DNA from: Paracoccaceae bacterium
GTDB lineage: Bacteria; Pseudomonadota; Alphaproteobacteria; Rhodobacterales; Rhodobacteraceae
Reading direction: 5' to 3'
Length of the DNA stretch: 32,185 bases
Assembly (NCBI GenBank): GCA_023259435.1
Contig: JALRHZ010000012.1
Span: forward strand, 1-32,185
In this document: piece after piece, positions 25,313 through 32,185 of the stretch
How the letters are laid out: every line of letters begins with the position of its first letter
Position numbering within the stretch: position 1 is the first letter of the stretch
Made by a program: the position numbers and the translations under genes
The notes under the pieces: model-generated
Told to the model about the DNA's origin: nothing
What the model saw: only the letters and a program-made list of their open reading frames with translations
Database searches by the model: none

Positions 25313-26389
25313 ATGTTTTATCGTGAAGCTGGGGATTTCAAAACATCCTACCAAGATGATAACCAAACCTTTCCGATTAAGTTTGACCGGTATCGATATT
25401 ACGCCGTTCTATTTGCGGCTTTTGCGGTCATTCCGTTTTTGGTTAATGATTATTGGGTCAATGCGATTTTCCTACCGTTCTTGATCTATTCCATCGCGGC
25501 GATTGGCTTGAATATTCTGGTGGGGTATTGTGGGCAAGTATCTTTGGGTACAGGTGGCTTTATGGCGGTGGGCGCCTATGCGGTGTACAAACTGATGACC
25601 GCTTTTCCTGATGTGAGCTTTGCCATTCATGTGGTTTTGGCAGGCGGTGTAACGGCCATTGTTGGTGTGATGTTTGGTCTTCCAAGCCTACGCATCAAAG
25701 GATTCTACCTTGCAGTTGCCACACTAGCGGCGCAGTTCTTTTTGGTTTGGCTGTTTAACCGCGTGCCTTGGTTCTACAATTATTCGGCCTCAGGCCAGAT
25801 CAATGCACCTGTTCGGACGGTATTCGGGGTTGAGGTGACGGGCCCAACCGCAGAGCCTTGGGCCGTTTATCTGTTTTGTTTAGTGTTTCTAACGCTCTGC
25901 GCGATCATTGCACGCAACCTTACGCGTGGCTCAGTTGGACGCAAATGGATGGCCATTCGAGACATGGATATCGCCGCCGAAATCATTGGCGTGAACCCAT
26001 TGACCGCAAAGCTAAGCGCCTTTGCCGTAAGTTCGTTCTTTGTCGGCATCTCGGGTGCCTTGTTCTTTGGGGTGTATCTAGGGGCCGTTGAGGTCGGCGA
26101 AGCCTTTGGCATCAACAAATCGTTCCTAGTCCTGTTCATGATTATCATTGGCGGGCTTGGCTCAATTTTCGGAAGTTTTGCGGGCGCGGCCTTTTTGGTC
26201 CTGCTTCCGGTCTTGCTAAAGAACGTTTTGGTCAGTGGTCTGGGATGGCCCACTGATTTGGCCGCACACCTAGAATTCATGATTGTGGGCGGATTGATTG
26301 TAACATTTTTGATCCTTGAACCTCATGGCCTTGCCCAATTGTGGCGGGTCGCAAAAGAGAAACTACGACTTTGGCCTTTCCCGCACTAG
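25313..26389 (+). CDS. livM: LIV-type ABC transporter permease (LivM)
   Basis: 358-residue permease. An N-terminal hydrophilic stretch of about 30 residues precedes some nine to ten hydrophobic segments. Family blocks seen: GLNILVGYCGQVSLGTGGFMAVGAY-like region (GQVSLG motif), IKGFYLAVATLA, and the cytoplasmic loop RKWMAIRDMDIAAEIIGV with the EAA-type contact. GGLGSIFG near the end is typical. SD-like AGGGATAAGAG precedes the ATG. Pairs with LivH in the membrane channel. Confidence 0.93.
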   Translation: MFYREAGDFKTSYQDDNQTFPIKFDRYRYYAVLFAAFAVIPFLVNDYWVNAIFLPFLIYSIAAIGLNILVGYCGQVSLGTGGFMAVGAYAVYKLMTAFPDVSFAIHVVLAGGVTAIVGVMFGLPSLRIKGFYLAVATLAAQFFLVWLFNRVPWFYNYSASGQINAPVRTVFGVEVTGPTAEPWAVYLFCLVFLTLCAIIARNLTRGSVGRKWMAIRDMDIAAEIIGVNPLTAKLSAFAVSSFFVGISGALFFGVYLGAVEVGEAFGINKSFLVLFMIIIGGLGSIFGSFAGAAFLVLLPVLLKNVLVSGLGWPTDLAAHLEFMIVGGLIVTFLILEPHGLAQLWRVAKEKLRLWPFPH

Positions 26390-26414
26390 TGGCGGTGAAG
26401 GCAGAACCAAAAGA

Positions 26415-26431
26415 CCAAGGACAAACCTTGG
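26415..26431 (+). other. stem-loop upstream of the binding-protein gene
   Basis: CCAAGG (26415-26420), loop ACAAA, CCTTGG (26426-26431), 38 bases before the binding-protein ATG. May stabilise a processed mRNA 5' end. The same base-stem sequence recurs in the hairpin after the gene. Confidence 0.45.
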
Positions 26432-26468
26432 CGTTTCAACAAACCATCATTGGGAGGAGAATTTACCG

Positions 26469-27752
26469 ATGAAACGTACTTTGATCACAGCCGCAGTGGC
26501 GGGCATTATGGCCGCAGCCCCCGCAATGGCCGAGCTGACCTTTACAGCGCTCAGCTATCGCACTGGCCCTTATGCAGCGAACGGCATTCCATTTGCGGAT
26601 GGCTATCAAGACTATTTCACACTGTTGAACGAGCGCGATGGCGGTATCGGCGGTGAGATGGTTAACCTGCTTGAGTGTGAAACCGGCTATAACACCGAGA
26701 AAGGTGTGGAATGTTATGAATCGACCAAAGGTGAAGGCGCCTTGGTGTATCAACCTTTGTCCACAGGTATCACATATCAGCTGATCCCAAAAGCGACAGC
26801 AGACGGCATTCCGGTCCACTCTATGGGATACGGTCGGACATCTGCGAAAAACGGCGAAGTGTTCCGCAACATCTTTAACTATCCTGCGAACTATTGGGAT
26901 GGGGCATCTGTAGGGATCAAACACCTGTTGGATATTAACGGTGGTGATCTGTCTGGCAAAAAAGTTGCGCTTGTTTATCACAACTCGGCCTATGGTAAGG
27001 AGCCCATTCGGACCCTAGAAGAAGCGGCGAAAAAGCACGGCTTTGAATTGTCCTTGTTGCCGGTGGATCATCCAGGTCAAGAACAGAAATCCCAGTGGCT
27101 TCAAATCCGTCGTGACCGTCCTGACTATGTTCTGATGTGGGGCTGGGGCGTGATGAACCAAGTCGCCATCCAAGAGGCGGTCAACATTCGCTTCCCGATG
27201 GAAAACTTTATCGGCGTTTGGTGGTCCGGTTCAGAAAATGACGTTTTACCAGCTGGCGAAAAGGCACATGGCTATAAGGCCCTGACCTTCCACAACGTGG
27301 GTGATGATTTCCCGGTCTTTGACGACATCCAGAAATACGTTGTGGACGGCGGCAAAGCGGCCGGTGCTGGCGATCAAATCGGAACAGCCTTGTACAACCG
27401 CGGGCTATATGCGGCGATGTTGGCAGCCGAGGCTGCCAAGACCGCGCAAGGTATTCATGGGGTCTCGGACATTACACCGGCGCAAATGCGGGATGGGATG
27501 GAAAACCTTGTGATTACCGAGGAAAAAATGGCCTCACTTGGTTTGCCTGGCTTCGGCCCAAGCTTTAACGTGAGCTGTCAGAACCACGGCGGTGATGGCA
27601 TGGTTGCGGTATCGCAGTGGGATGCAAATGCCGGTAAGTGGAGCTTGATCACGGATTTTGTTCAGTCTGATCAGGACATTCTAAACCCATTGATCGATGA
27701 GGACTCAGCGAGTTTCGCTGCTGAAAACAACATCACACCGGGCTGTAATTAA
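26469..27752 (+). CDS. LIV-type ABC transporter periplasmic substrate-binding protein
   Basis: 427 residues with a clear Sec signal peptide (MKRTLITAAVAGIMAAAPAMA, cut after AMA). The mature part is a type I periplasmic binding fold: LTFTALSYRTGPYAANG start, KKVALVYHNSAYGKEPI, PDYVLMWGWGVMNQVAIQEA, NFIGVWWSGSENDV. Several Trp and Tyr residues in the likely cleft and the CoA-ligase neighbours suggest an organic acid, perhaps aromatic, rather than Leu/Ile/Val. ATG 26469 has GGAGGAG upstream; the longer open frame overlapping livM is rejected because it would bury the signal peptide. Hairpins lie on both sides of the gene. Confidence 0.93.
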   Translation: MKRTLITAAVAGIMAAAPAMAELTFTALSYRTGPYAANGIPFADGYQDYFTLLNERDGGIGGEMVNLLECETGYNTEKGVECYESTKGEGALVYQPLSTGITYQLIPKATADGIPVHSMGYGRTSAKNGEVFRNIFNYPANYWDGASVGIKHLLDINGGDLSGKKVALVYHNSAYGKEPIRTLEEAAKKHGFELSLLPVDHPGQEQKSQWLQIRRDRPDYVLMWGWGVMNQVAIQEAVNIRFPMENFIGVWWSGSENDVLPAGEKAHGYKALTFHNVGDDFPVFDDIQKYVVDGGKAAGAGDQIGTALYNRGLYAAMLAAEAAKTAQGIHGVSDITPAQMRDGMENLVITEEKMASLGLPGFGPSFNVSCQNHGGDGMVAVSQWDANAGKWSLITDFVQSDQDILNPLIDEDSASFAAENNITPGCN

Positions 27753-27765
27753 GTCTTAGGTGCCT

Positions 27766-27792
27766 CCAAGGCCGCCGCTTGGGTGGCCTTGG
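27766..27792 (+). terminator. intercistronic hairpin after the binding-protein gene
   Basis: An 11-bp stem with one G-U pair (27766-27776 with 27782-27792) and a 5-base loop, 13 bases past the stop. The T-run (27810-27814) is 17 bases further on, so partial termination or 3'-end protection is more likely than full termination. This would leave more binding protein than LivF. Confidence 0.65.
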
Positions 27793-27826
27793 ATCGTTGA
27801 ATTGAATTTTTGCCGGAAGGTGGCCC

Positions 27827-28648
27827 ATGCTGGATACAACAAAGACCGATACTTTGCTTGAGGTGAACAATATTGAGGTGATCTATAATCACGTCATTTT
27901 GGTGCTAAAGGGTGTGTCGCTAAAAGTGCCAAAAGGTGGGATCACAGCCTTGCTTGGGGGGAACGGTGCAGGTAAAACGACCACGCTGAAGGCGATCTCG
28001 GCTTTGCTAAAGTCAGAGCGGGGCGAAGTCACGAAGGGCCAAATTACCTATCGCGGGGATCATGTGGCGGATAGCGACCCTGCGGATCTTGTGCGACGTG
28101 GTGTGGTGCAGGTCATGGAAGGACGGCATTGTTTTGAGCACTTGACTGTTGAAGAAAACCTTTTGACCGGAGCCTATACGCGCACAGATGGACGCGCCGC
28201 GATTGAGCAAGACCTTGAGCTTGTTTACTCCTATTTTCCAAGGCTTAAAGAGCGCCGCAAATCTTTGGCAGGGTATACATCGGGCGGGGAACAACAGATG
28301 TGTGCGATTGGGCGTGCGCTTATGAGCCGGCCTGAGACGATCTTGTTGGATGAGCCGTCAATGGGATTGGCCCCACAATTGGTGGAACAGATTTTTGAGA
28401 TTGTGAAATCAGTCAATGAAAACGAAGGGGTAACGTTTTTATTGGCAGAGCAAAACACGAACGTCGCACTGCGTTATGCGCATTATGGGTATATTTTGGA
28501 AAGTGGCCGGATCGTTATGGATGGGCCTGCTGCGGAATTGCGTGAAAACCCAGATGTGAAAGAGTTTTATTTAGGCATGTCGGATGAGGGGCGTAAATCG
28601 TTTCGAGATGTGCGCAGCTATCGTCGTCGGAAACGTTGGTTGTCTTGA
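27827..28648 (+). CDS. livF: LIV-type ABC transporter ATP-binding protein (LivF)
   Basis: 273-residue ATPase: Walker A GGNGAGKT at 44-51, Q-loop VVQVMEGRHCF, signature TSGGEQQMCAIGRAL at 151-165, Walker B TILLDEP at 171-177, and the H-loop replaced by LAEQN as is usual in LivF. It is about 35 residues longer than typical LivF, with an Arg-rich C-terminus (RSYRRRKRWLS). AAGGTGG precedes the ATG. Forms the mixed ATPase pair with LivG. Confidence 0.93.
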   Translation: MLDTTKTDTLLEVNNIEVIYNHVILVLKGVSLKVPKGGITALLGGNGAGKTTTLKAISALLKSERGEVTKGQITYRGDHVADSDPADLVRRGVVQVMEGRHCFEHLTVEENLLTGAYTRTDGRAAIEQDLELVYSYFPRLKERRKSLAGYTSGGEQQMCAIGRALMSRPETILLDEPSMGLAPQLVEQIFEIVKSVNENEGVTFLLAEQNTNVALRYAHYGYILESGRIVMDGPAAELRENPDVKEFYLGMSDEGRKSFRDVRSYRRRKRWLS

Positions 28649-28656
28649 TTTGTGTT

Positions 28657-28694
28657 CTCCGCCTCGGGCGGGAGTATTTTTGGCAAAAAGAAAA
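28657..28694 (+). repeat. GC hairpin plus GAGTATTTTTGGC element, copy 3
   Basis: CTCC-GCC pairs with GGC-GGGAG (28657-28674 with a bulge), running into GAGTATTTTTGGCAAAAAG at 28672-28690. Third copy of the element at 1-57 and 13378-13450. It sits between livF and the PaaK-like gene and probably ends most livF transcripts. Confidence 0.65.
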
Positions 28695-28708
28695 CACATG
28701 AGTGAAAG

Positions 28709-29926
28709 ATGACCAATTTTGACGAATTAGAAACACGCAGCGCGGATGCGCGGATGGCCGATATCGCACAGCAGTTGCCTAAGCAGATTGCCCGTGCTCA
28801 GGGATTGCGCGGCTATGAGGGTGCACTTGACGGCGTTGATGCGAGGGAGATTAAGCGGCCTGAAGATTTGTCGGTGTTGCCCGTGTTGCGGAAGTCAGAC
28901 TTGACCTCAAAGCAGGTGGCAGGTGATCCTTTAGGCGGGTTTGGTGCCCTGCACACGCATGAGTTTGCACATGTCTTTCAATCTCCTGGGCCGATTTATG
29001 AGCCGGGAGGTATTGGGCATGATTGGTGGCGCATTGGCCGGTTTTTGCATGCTGTTGGGATTGGGCGCGGCGATATCGTTCAGAATTGTTTTGGATATCA
29101 TTTGACCCCTGCGGGCATGATTTTTGAGAATGGGGCGCGGGCGGTTGGCGCCGCTGTCCTGCCTGCAGGTGTTGGGCAGACCGAGCTACAGGTGCGCGCC
29201 GCTGTTGATATTGGTACAACCGCTTATGCTGGGACGCCGGATTATTTGAGGGTGATTTTGGATAAAGCTGAGGAGATGGGGGAACATTTGTCGATTTCCA
29301 AAGCAGCAGTTGGGGGTGGGGCATTATTTCCATCGTTGCGGCAGGAATATGCAGACCGTGGCATCCTATGTTTGCAAAATTATGCAACGGCAGATTTGGG
29401 CAATGTTGCCTATGAGAGCGCCGCCATGGACGGGATGATTGTGGATGAGGGTGTGATTGTTGAGATCGTGACACCGGGCACAGGAATTCCGGTGGCTGAG
29501 GGTGAAGTTGGTGAAGTTGTCGTGACAACTTTGAACCCTGATTACCCGCTTATTCGGTTCGCAACCGGTGATCTGAGCGCCGTGATGTCCGGTGTTTCGC
29601 CCTGTGGGCGAACCAATATGCGGATCAAAGGGTGGATGGGGCGTGCGGATCAGACCACTAAGATCAAGGGCATGTTTGTTCGGCCAGAGCAGGTTGCCGC
29701 GCTTGTCGCGGGTCATCCGGCAATCGAGCGGGCGCGCGTGATAGCACAGCGGGATGGAGAGATGGACCTGATGATTGTGCAAATTGAGACATCTGCCGAG
29801 GATGCAAGCATCTTCGAAGGTGCTGTAACCGATGCTTTGAAATTACGTGGTCAGATTGAATTGGTGGGGTTAGGTCAGCTGCCCCGTGATGGGGTCGTCA
29901 TAGAAGATCAACGCAAGTATGACTAA
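28709..29926 (+). CDS. PaaK-like adenylate-forming ligase with altered P-loop
   Basis: 405 residues, similar to phenylacetate-CoA ligases (PF00501-type, PaaK branch). The A3 position, normally SSGTTGKPT, reads FQSPGPIYEPGG (about residues 90-101), losing the Gly-Thr-Thr-Gly-Lys core. The A5 region is NYATADLGN, A7 is RFATGDLS, A8 is GRADQTTKIKGMFV, and the A10 lysine is present in DQRKYD at the very end. So the fold and C-terminal lid look intact but ATP-phosphate binding may be changed. It closes the transporter cluster, after a probable terminator, and overlaps the converging oxidoreductase gene by 4 bases. Either a ligase variant or a non-adenylating acyl-binding protein. Confidence 0.82.
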   Translation: MTNFDELETRSADARMADIAQQLPKQIARAQGLRGYEGALDGVDAREIKRPEDLSVLPVLRKSDLTSKQVAGDPLGGFGALHTHEFAHVFQSPGPIYEPGGIGHDWWRIGRFLHAVGIGRGDIVQNCFGYHLTPAGMIFENGARAVGAAVLPAGVGQTELQVRAAVDIGTTAYAGTPDYLRVILDKAEEMGEHLSISKAAVGGGALFPSLRQEYADRGILCLQNYATADLGNVAYESAAMDGMIVDEGVIVEIVTPGTGIPVAEGEVGEVVVTTLNPDYPLIRFATGDLSAVMSGVSPCGRTNMRIKGWMGRADQTTKIKGMFVRPEQVAALVAGHPAIERARVIAQRDGEMDLMIVQIETSAEDASIFEGAVTDALKLRGQIELVGLGQLPRDGVVIEDQRKYD

Positions 29927-31155
29927 CTAAACCGGTTGGGGTCAAAGGCCGACAGGTCGGCATTTGGTGTTTTGCCTGAAATCAAATCGGCCACGATCCG
30001 GCCCGATTTTGCCCCCCCTGTTAGGCCTATATGTTGGTGCCCAAAACATGTGTAGATCCCCGAGCGGTTCAGCCGTCCGATCAGGGGCAAGCTGTCTGAT
30101 GGTGTGGGGCGGTAGCCGATCCATTCCTCGGTTGTTTGAGATGACAGGGTGGGAAAGGCGTCTTTTATATAAGATTTCAAATACTCCACAGGTGCATTTG
30201 AGGCGCGGGAGGTGATTTTTCCAAGCTCGACAGTTCCCGCGACGCGCAGATCATTTCCCATTGGGGTGACACCAAATTTACCGGCCATCATCATGGGCGT
30301 TCTTGGGAGATGCGAGGCATTTTTGTATATGACGTGATAGCCTCGTTCCGCCTGCATCGGGATAGACAGGCCAAGTTTCTCCATCATCTGTTTTGAGTAT
30401 ATGCCAGCTGTAATTACCACGGCGTCGCAGGTGATTGGACCGTTTGTCGTGTGGACCGTATGCTGTCCCTTTTCTGTGCCGATGTCTTGCGCCGCAGTTT
30501 GTAAAAACTGGCCGCCTTGTGCGCAAAAGGCCGCAACTAAATTAGCGACATATGTGCCCGGCTGATCAATGTGGCCCTGATTTTTTATGATTGCGAGGCA
30601 AGAATATTTTGAACTGATCAGGGGATCATAGTCCTGAACATCTGGACCCATGACGAGTTCGGGGACAAAGCCAGCTTTTTGTTTTGCTGCCCAACTTTTT
30701 GCATCTGCGTCGAAACCTTCTTTGGATTTATACAAATAGGCCAAATCACTTGCGTGTATGGCGGCTCGGGCAGGCGTATTTTGTGCCAAGCTTTTGTGTT
30801 GGTCTGCCGCATCGGTCAGCAGGTAGGTCAAAGCAGAAAACGCGTGATCCGTTTGCTTTGGTGTGGCGTTTGCCAAAAACCGCATCAACCAAGGCATTTG
30901 AGACGGCATATCTTTCCACTTTGCGAACAACGCGCTGTTGGATGACAATAAAAGCTTGGGTAAATCTTTCCAAAGTTCTGGAGTATTTTGCGGAAGGACG
31001 GACCACTGGGCCAAAAGACCAGCATTTCCGTAAGAGGCTCCTGTTCCTGGCGGGTTCGGATCCAAAAGGGTCACCTGATGCCCTGCGCGCAATAGCCATA
31101 AAGACGTGGCCGCTCCGTTAATGCCTGCGCCGATCACCACGACTGATTTTGTCAT
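29923..31155 (-). CDS. FAD-dependent oxidoreductase, D-amino acid dehydrogenase (DadA) type
   Basis: 410 residues of the DAO family (PF01266). The FAD motif is VVVIGAGINGAATS (residues 5-18, G9-G11-G14), with LLDPNPPGTGASYGNAG following as in DadA small-subunit homologues, and a C-terminal RPTPSDSLPLIGRL and HIGLTGGAKSG. Family members oxidise D-amino acids, sarcosine, glycine or hydroxyproline epimers, passing electrons to the respiratory chain. Substrate unassigned. Its stop overlaps the stop of the PaaK-like gene on the other strand. Confidence 0.87.
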   Translation of the reverse strand: MTKSVVVIGAGINGAATSLWLLRAGHQVTLLDPNPPGTGASYGNAGLLAQWSVLPQNTPELWKDLPKLLLSSNSALFAKWKDMPSQMPWLMRFLANATPKQTDHAFSALTYLLTDAADQHKSLAQNTPARAAIHASDLAYLYKSKEGFDADAKSWAAKQKAGFVPELVMGPDVQDYDPLISSKYSCLAIIKNQGHIDQPGTYVANLVAAFCAQGGQFLQTAAQDIGTEKGQHTVHTTNGPITCDAVVITAGIYSKQMMEKLGLSIPMQAERGYHVIYKNASHLPRTPMMMAGKFGVTPMGNDLRVAGTVELGKITSRASNAPVEYLKSYIKDAFPTLSSQTTEEWIGYRPTPSDSLPLIGRLNRSGIYTCFGHQHIGLTGGAKSGRIVADLISGKTPNADLSAFDPNRFS

Positions 31156-31240
31156 TCCTCAATCCACATTTATTTGGAGATAAACATCCAGATATTGTCG
31201 CATCTAAGGTGCGATGCCAAGATCATAACGCATGGGCGCA

Positions 31241-31268
31241 AAAAAAGGGGCGCAGCCGCCCCTTTTTT
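31241..31268 (-). terminator. strong intrinsic terminator after the MBL-fold gene
   Basis: A perfect 12-bp stem (AAAAAAGGGGCG 31241-31252 with CGCCCCTTTTTT 31257-31268) with the loop CAGC, 6 bases past the stop at 31275. Read on the minus strand the stem ends in a run of seven T. It can work in both directions. Confidence 0.93.
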
Positions 31269-31274
31269 ATTGAA

Positions 31275-32171
31275 TTATAGCATGTGTTGATAGCTTGCCG
31301 GCACATAGCGGAACCCGTCTTCTCGGGTTTCCACATAGCCCACGCCAGGCCATGGCATATGATAGCCAACAAATGGCATTTTATCAGTGGCCAACATGCC
31401 CAACAGACGGCGGCGCGTTTTTGCGGCGCCTTCGCGATCACGGTCAAAGCGTAGCTCCCAATCCGGATAGGCAAGTGACCAGACATAATGATTGGCAAAA
31501 TCACCACCGATGAATAGATTTTTGCCTTCGCTTTCAAGCATGAAACCTAGGTGACCGGGGGTATGGCCATATGCCTCAACTGCTGTGACGCCTGTCGCCA
31601 CATCTTCGCCCGGGTCGATCATGTTCAGTTCGTCTTCGAAAGGGCGGACCTTTTCTTCGAACGTGTCATTGCCAGAGAAATCCCATTCTTCGAACTCGGT
31701 TGCGCCACAATAGATTTGGGCGTTTTCAAATGTGCGGAACCCGTCTTGGACCAAGCCGCCGACATGGTCGCCATGCATGTGGGTCAAGACCACTTTGTCA
31801 ACTTGCTCAGCCGTATAGCCTGCACTCTCCAAAGCGGTCACAGTGCCGTTTGGGTTTTGCCCAGTGTCGAACAAGATCAACTCTGAGCCAGTGTTCACAA
31901 CGGTAGGTGTGTAGAACATCTGAAACTTATCCGTGGGCAAAGCATTCGCCTGCGAGACTTTTTCAAACTCGCTTTTTTCGACGTTCAGGCCAAAGATTCC
32001 CTGTGGATCATTGTTGATCGTAGTTGTGCCAGATAGAATCGTTGTGACCTCGAAAGAGCCGATCACGAACCGACGGTGTGTTGCCATTGAAGCACCAAGC
32101 ATTGGTGCCGCAGAAAATGCCGGCGTGGCAGCAAGGGCAGCCGACCCCGCAAGAAAACTTCTACGACGCAT
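31275..32171 (-). CDS. Tat-exported metallo-beta-lactamase-fold hydrolase
   Basis: 298 residues. The N-terminus MRRRSFLAGSAALAATPAFS is a twin-arginine signal, so the protein is exported folded to the periplasm. Metal-site motif THMHGDHVGG gives H131, H133, D135 and H136; GHTPGHLGF supplies H207, and GGDFANH the bridging Asp, so the dinuclear site is complete. Family members include lactonases, arylsulfatase-like and other hydrolases; it is not a persulfide dioxygenase by its motifs or export signal. The promoter region is mostly outside the window. Function beyond hydrolase not assigned. Confidence 0.88.
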   Translation of the reverse strand: MRRRSFLAGSAALAATPAFSAAPMLGASMATHRRFVIGSFEVTTILSGTTTINNDPQGIFGLNVEKSEFEKVSQANALPTDKFQMFYTPTVVNTGSELILFDTGQNPNGTVTALESAGYTAEQVDKVVLTHMHGDHVGGLVQDGFRTFENAQIYCGATEFEEWDFSGNDTFEEKVRPFEDELNMIDPGEDVATGVTAVEAYGHTPGHLGFMLESEGKNLFIGGDFANHYVWSLAYPDWELRFDRDREGAAKTRRRLLGMLATDKMPFVGYHMPWPGVGYVETREDGFRYVPASYQHML

Positions 32172-32185
32172 GACAAATGGTGTTT

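Noticed and set aside
26316-26468. Longer N-terminus for the binding protein
   Set aside because: It would overlap livM and place 51 residues before a clean Sec signal peptide.
31275-32171. MBL-fold protein as the persulfide dioxygenase partner of the SQR
   Set aside because: Tat signal, distance of 24 kb and sequence motifs do not fit ETHE1-type dioxygenases.
1-32185. Mobile elements, prophage, CRISPR or integrated island
   Set aside because: No transposase, integrase, direct-repeat array or phage gene was seen; the tRNA-Gln has no adjacent integrase or duplicated 3' end in view.

Overview
The window reads as chromosome of a marine Roseobacter-group alphaproteobacterium (Rhodobacteraceae in the broad sense). 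The evidence is the gene content (an IalB-family secreted protein, a type II sulfide:quinone reductase fused to a DUF442 domain, LIV-type ABC transport with CoA ligases, a TTG-started RhlE-type helicase) and three copies of a GAgTATTTTTgg-type intergenic element that I know from this group. Coding density is high. I see no phage, IS element, CRISPR array or plasmid gene. This is inference from reading alone; no database search was possible.

Layout. (1) 1-3660: rlmN and an IalB-family gene on the minus strand, then an L-asparaginase and an RluE-like pseudouridine synthase abutting on the plus strand, closed by a strong terminator. (2) 3657-7170: a minus-strand sulfur unit, DUF442-SQR fusion followed by a SulP anion transporter, with an ATTC-N8-GAAT inverted repeat upstream that matches the operator I recall for the persulfide sensor SqrR/BigR. 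(3) 7280-9654: a class III aminotransferase (minus) divergent from smpB and a small Gly-rich membrane protein gene. (4) 9728-13374: a tight four-gene run, 3-mercaptopyruvate sulfurtransferase, class I aminotransferase, transaldolase-like aldolase and PfkB kinase. (5) 13560-15702: tRNA-Gln(UUG), a cold-shock protein gene with two abutting 3' hairpins, and a DEAD-box helicase with a TTG start and a long leader, all minus. (6) 15865-18486: a UDG-family protein, an SseB-like protein and an M20 amidohydrolase.

(7) 18463-29926 is the most system-like part. A hybrid histidine kinase and an OmpR-type regulator (minus) face a plus-strand cluster: long-chain acyl-CoA synthetase, livG, livH, livM, a periplasmic binding protein, livF and a PaaK-like ligase whose ATP-binding P-loop motif has been replaced. 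The likely job is sensing, importing and CoA-activating a carboxylic acid; the substrate cannot be read from sequence. Most gaps in this cluster hold small frames that end on the next start codon, and the binding-protein gene is bracketed by hairpins with the same base sequence.

(8) 29923-32185: a DadA-like FAD oxidoreductase and a Tat-exported metallo-beta-lactamase-fold protein, both minus, separated by a strong terminator.

Two separate sulfur routes are present: sulfide oxidation (SQR) and cysteine-derived mercaptopyruvate sulfur transfer (MST plus aminotransferase). The best leads for new biology are the sulfur unit with its candidate operator and the two-component/ABC/dual-ligase cluster.
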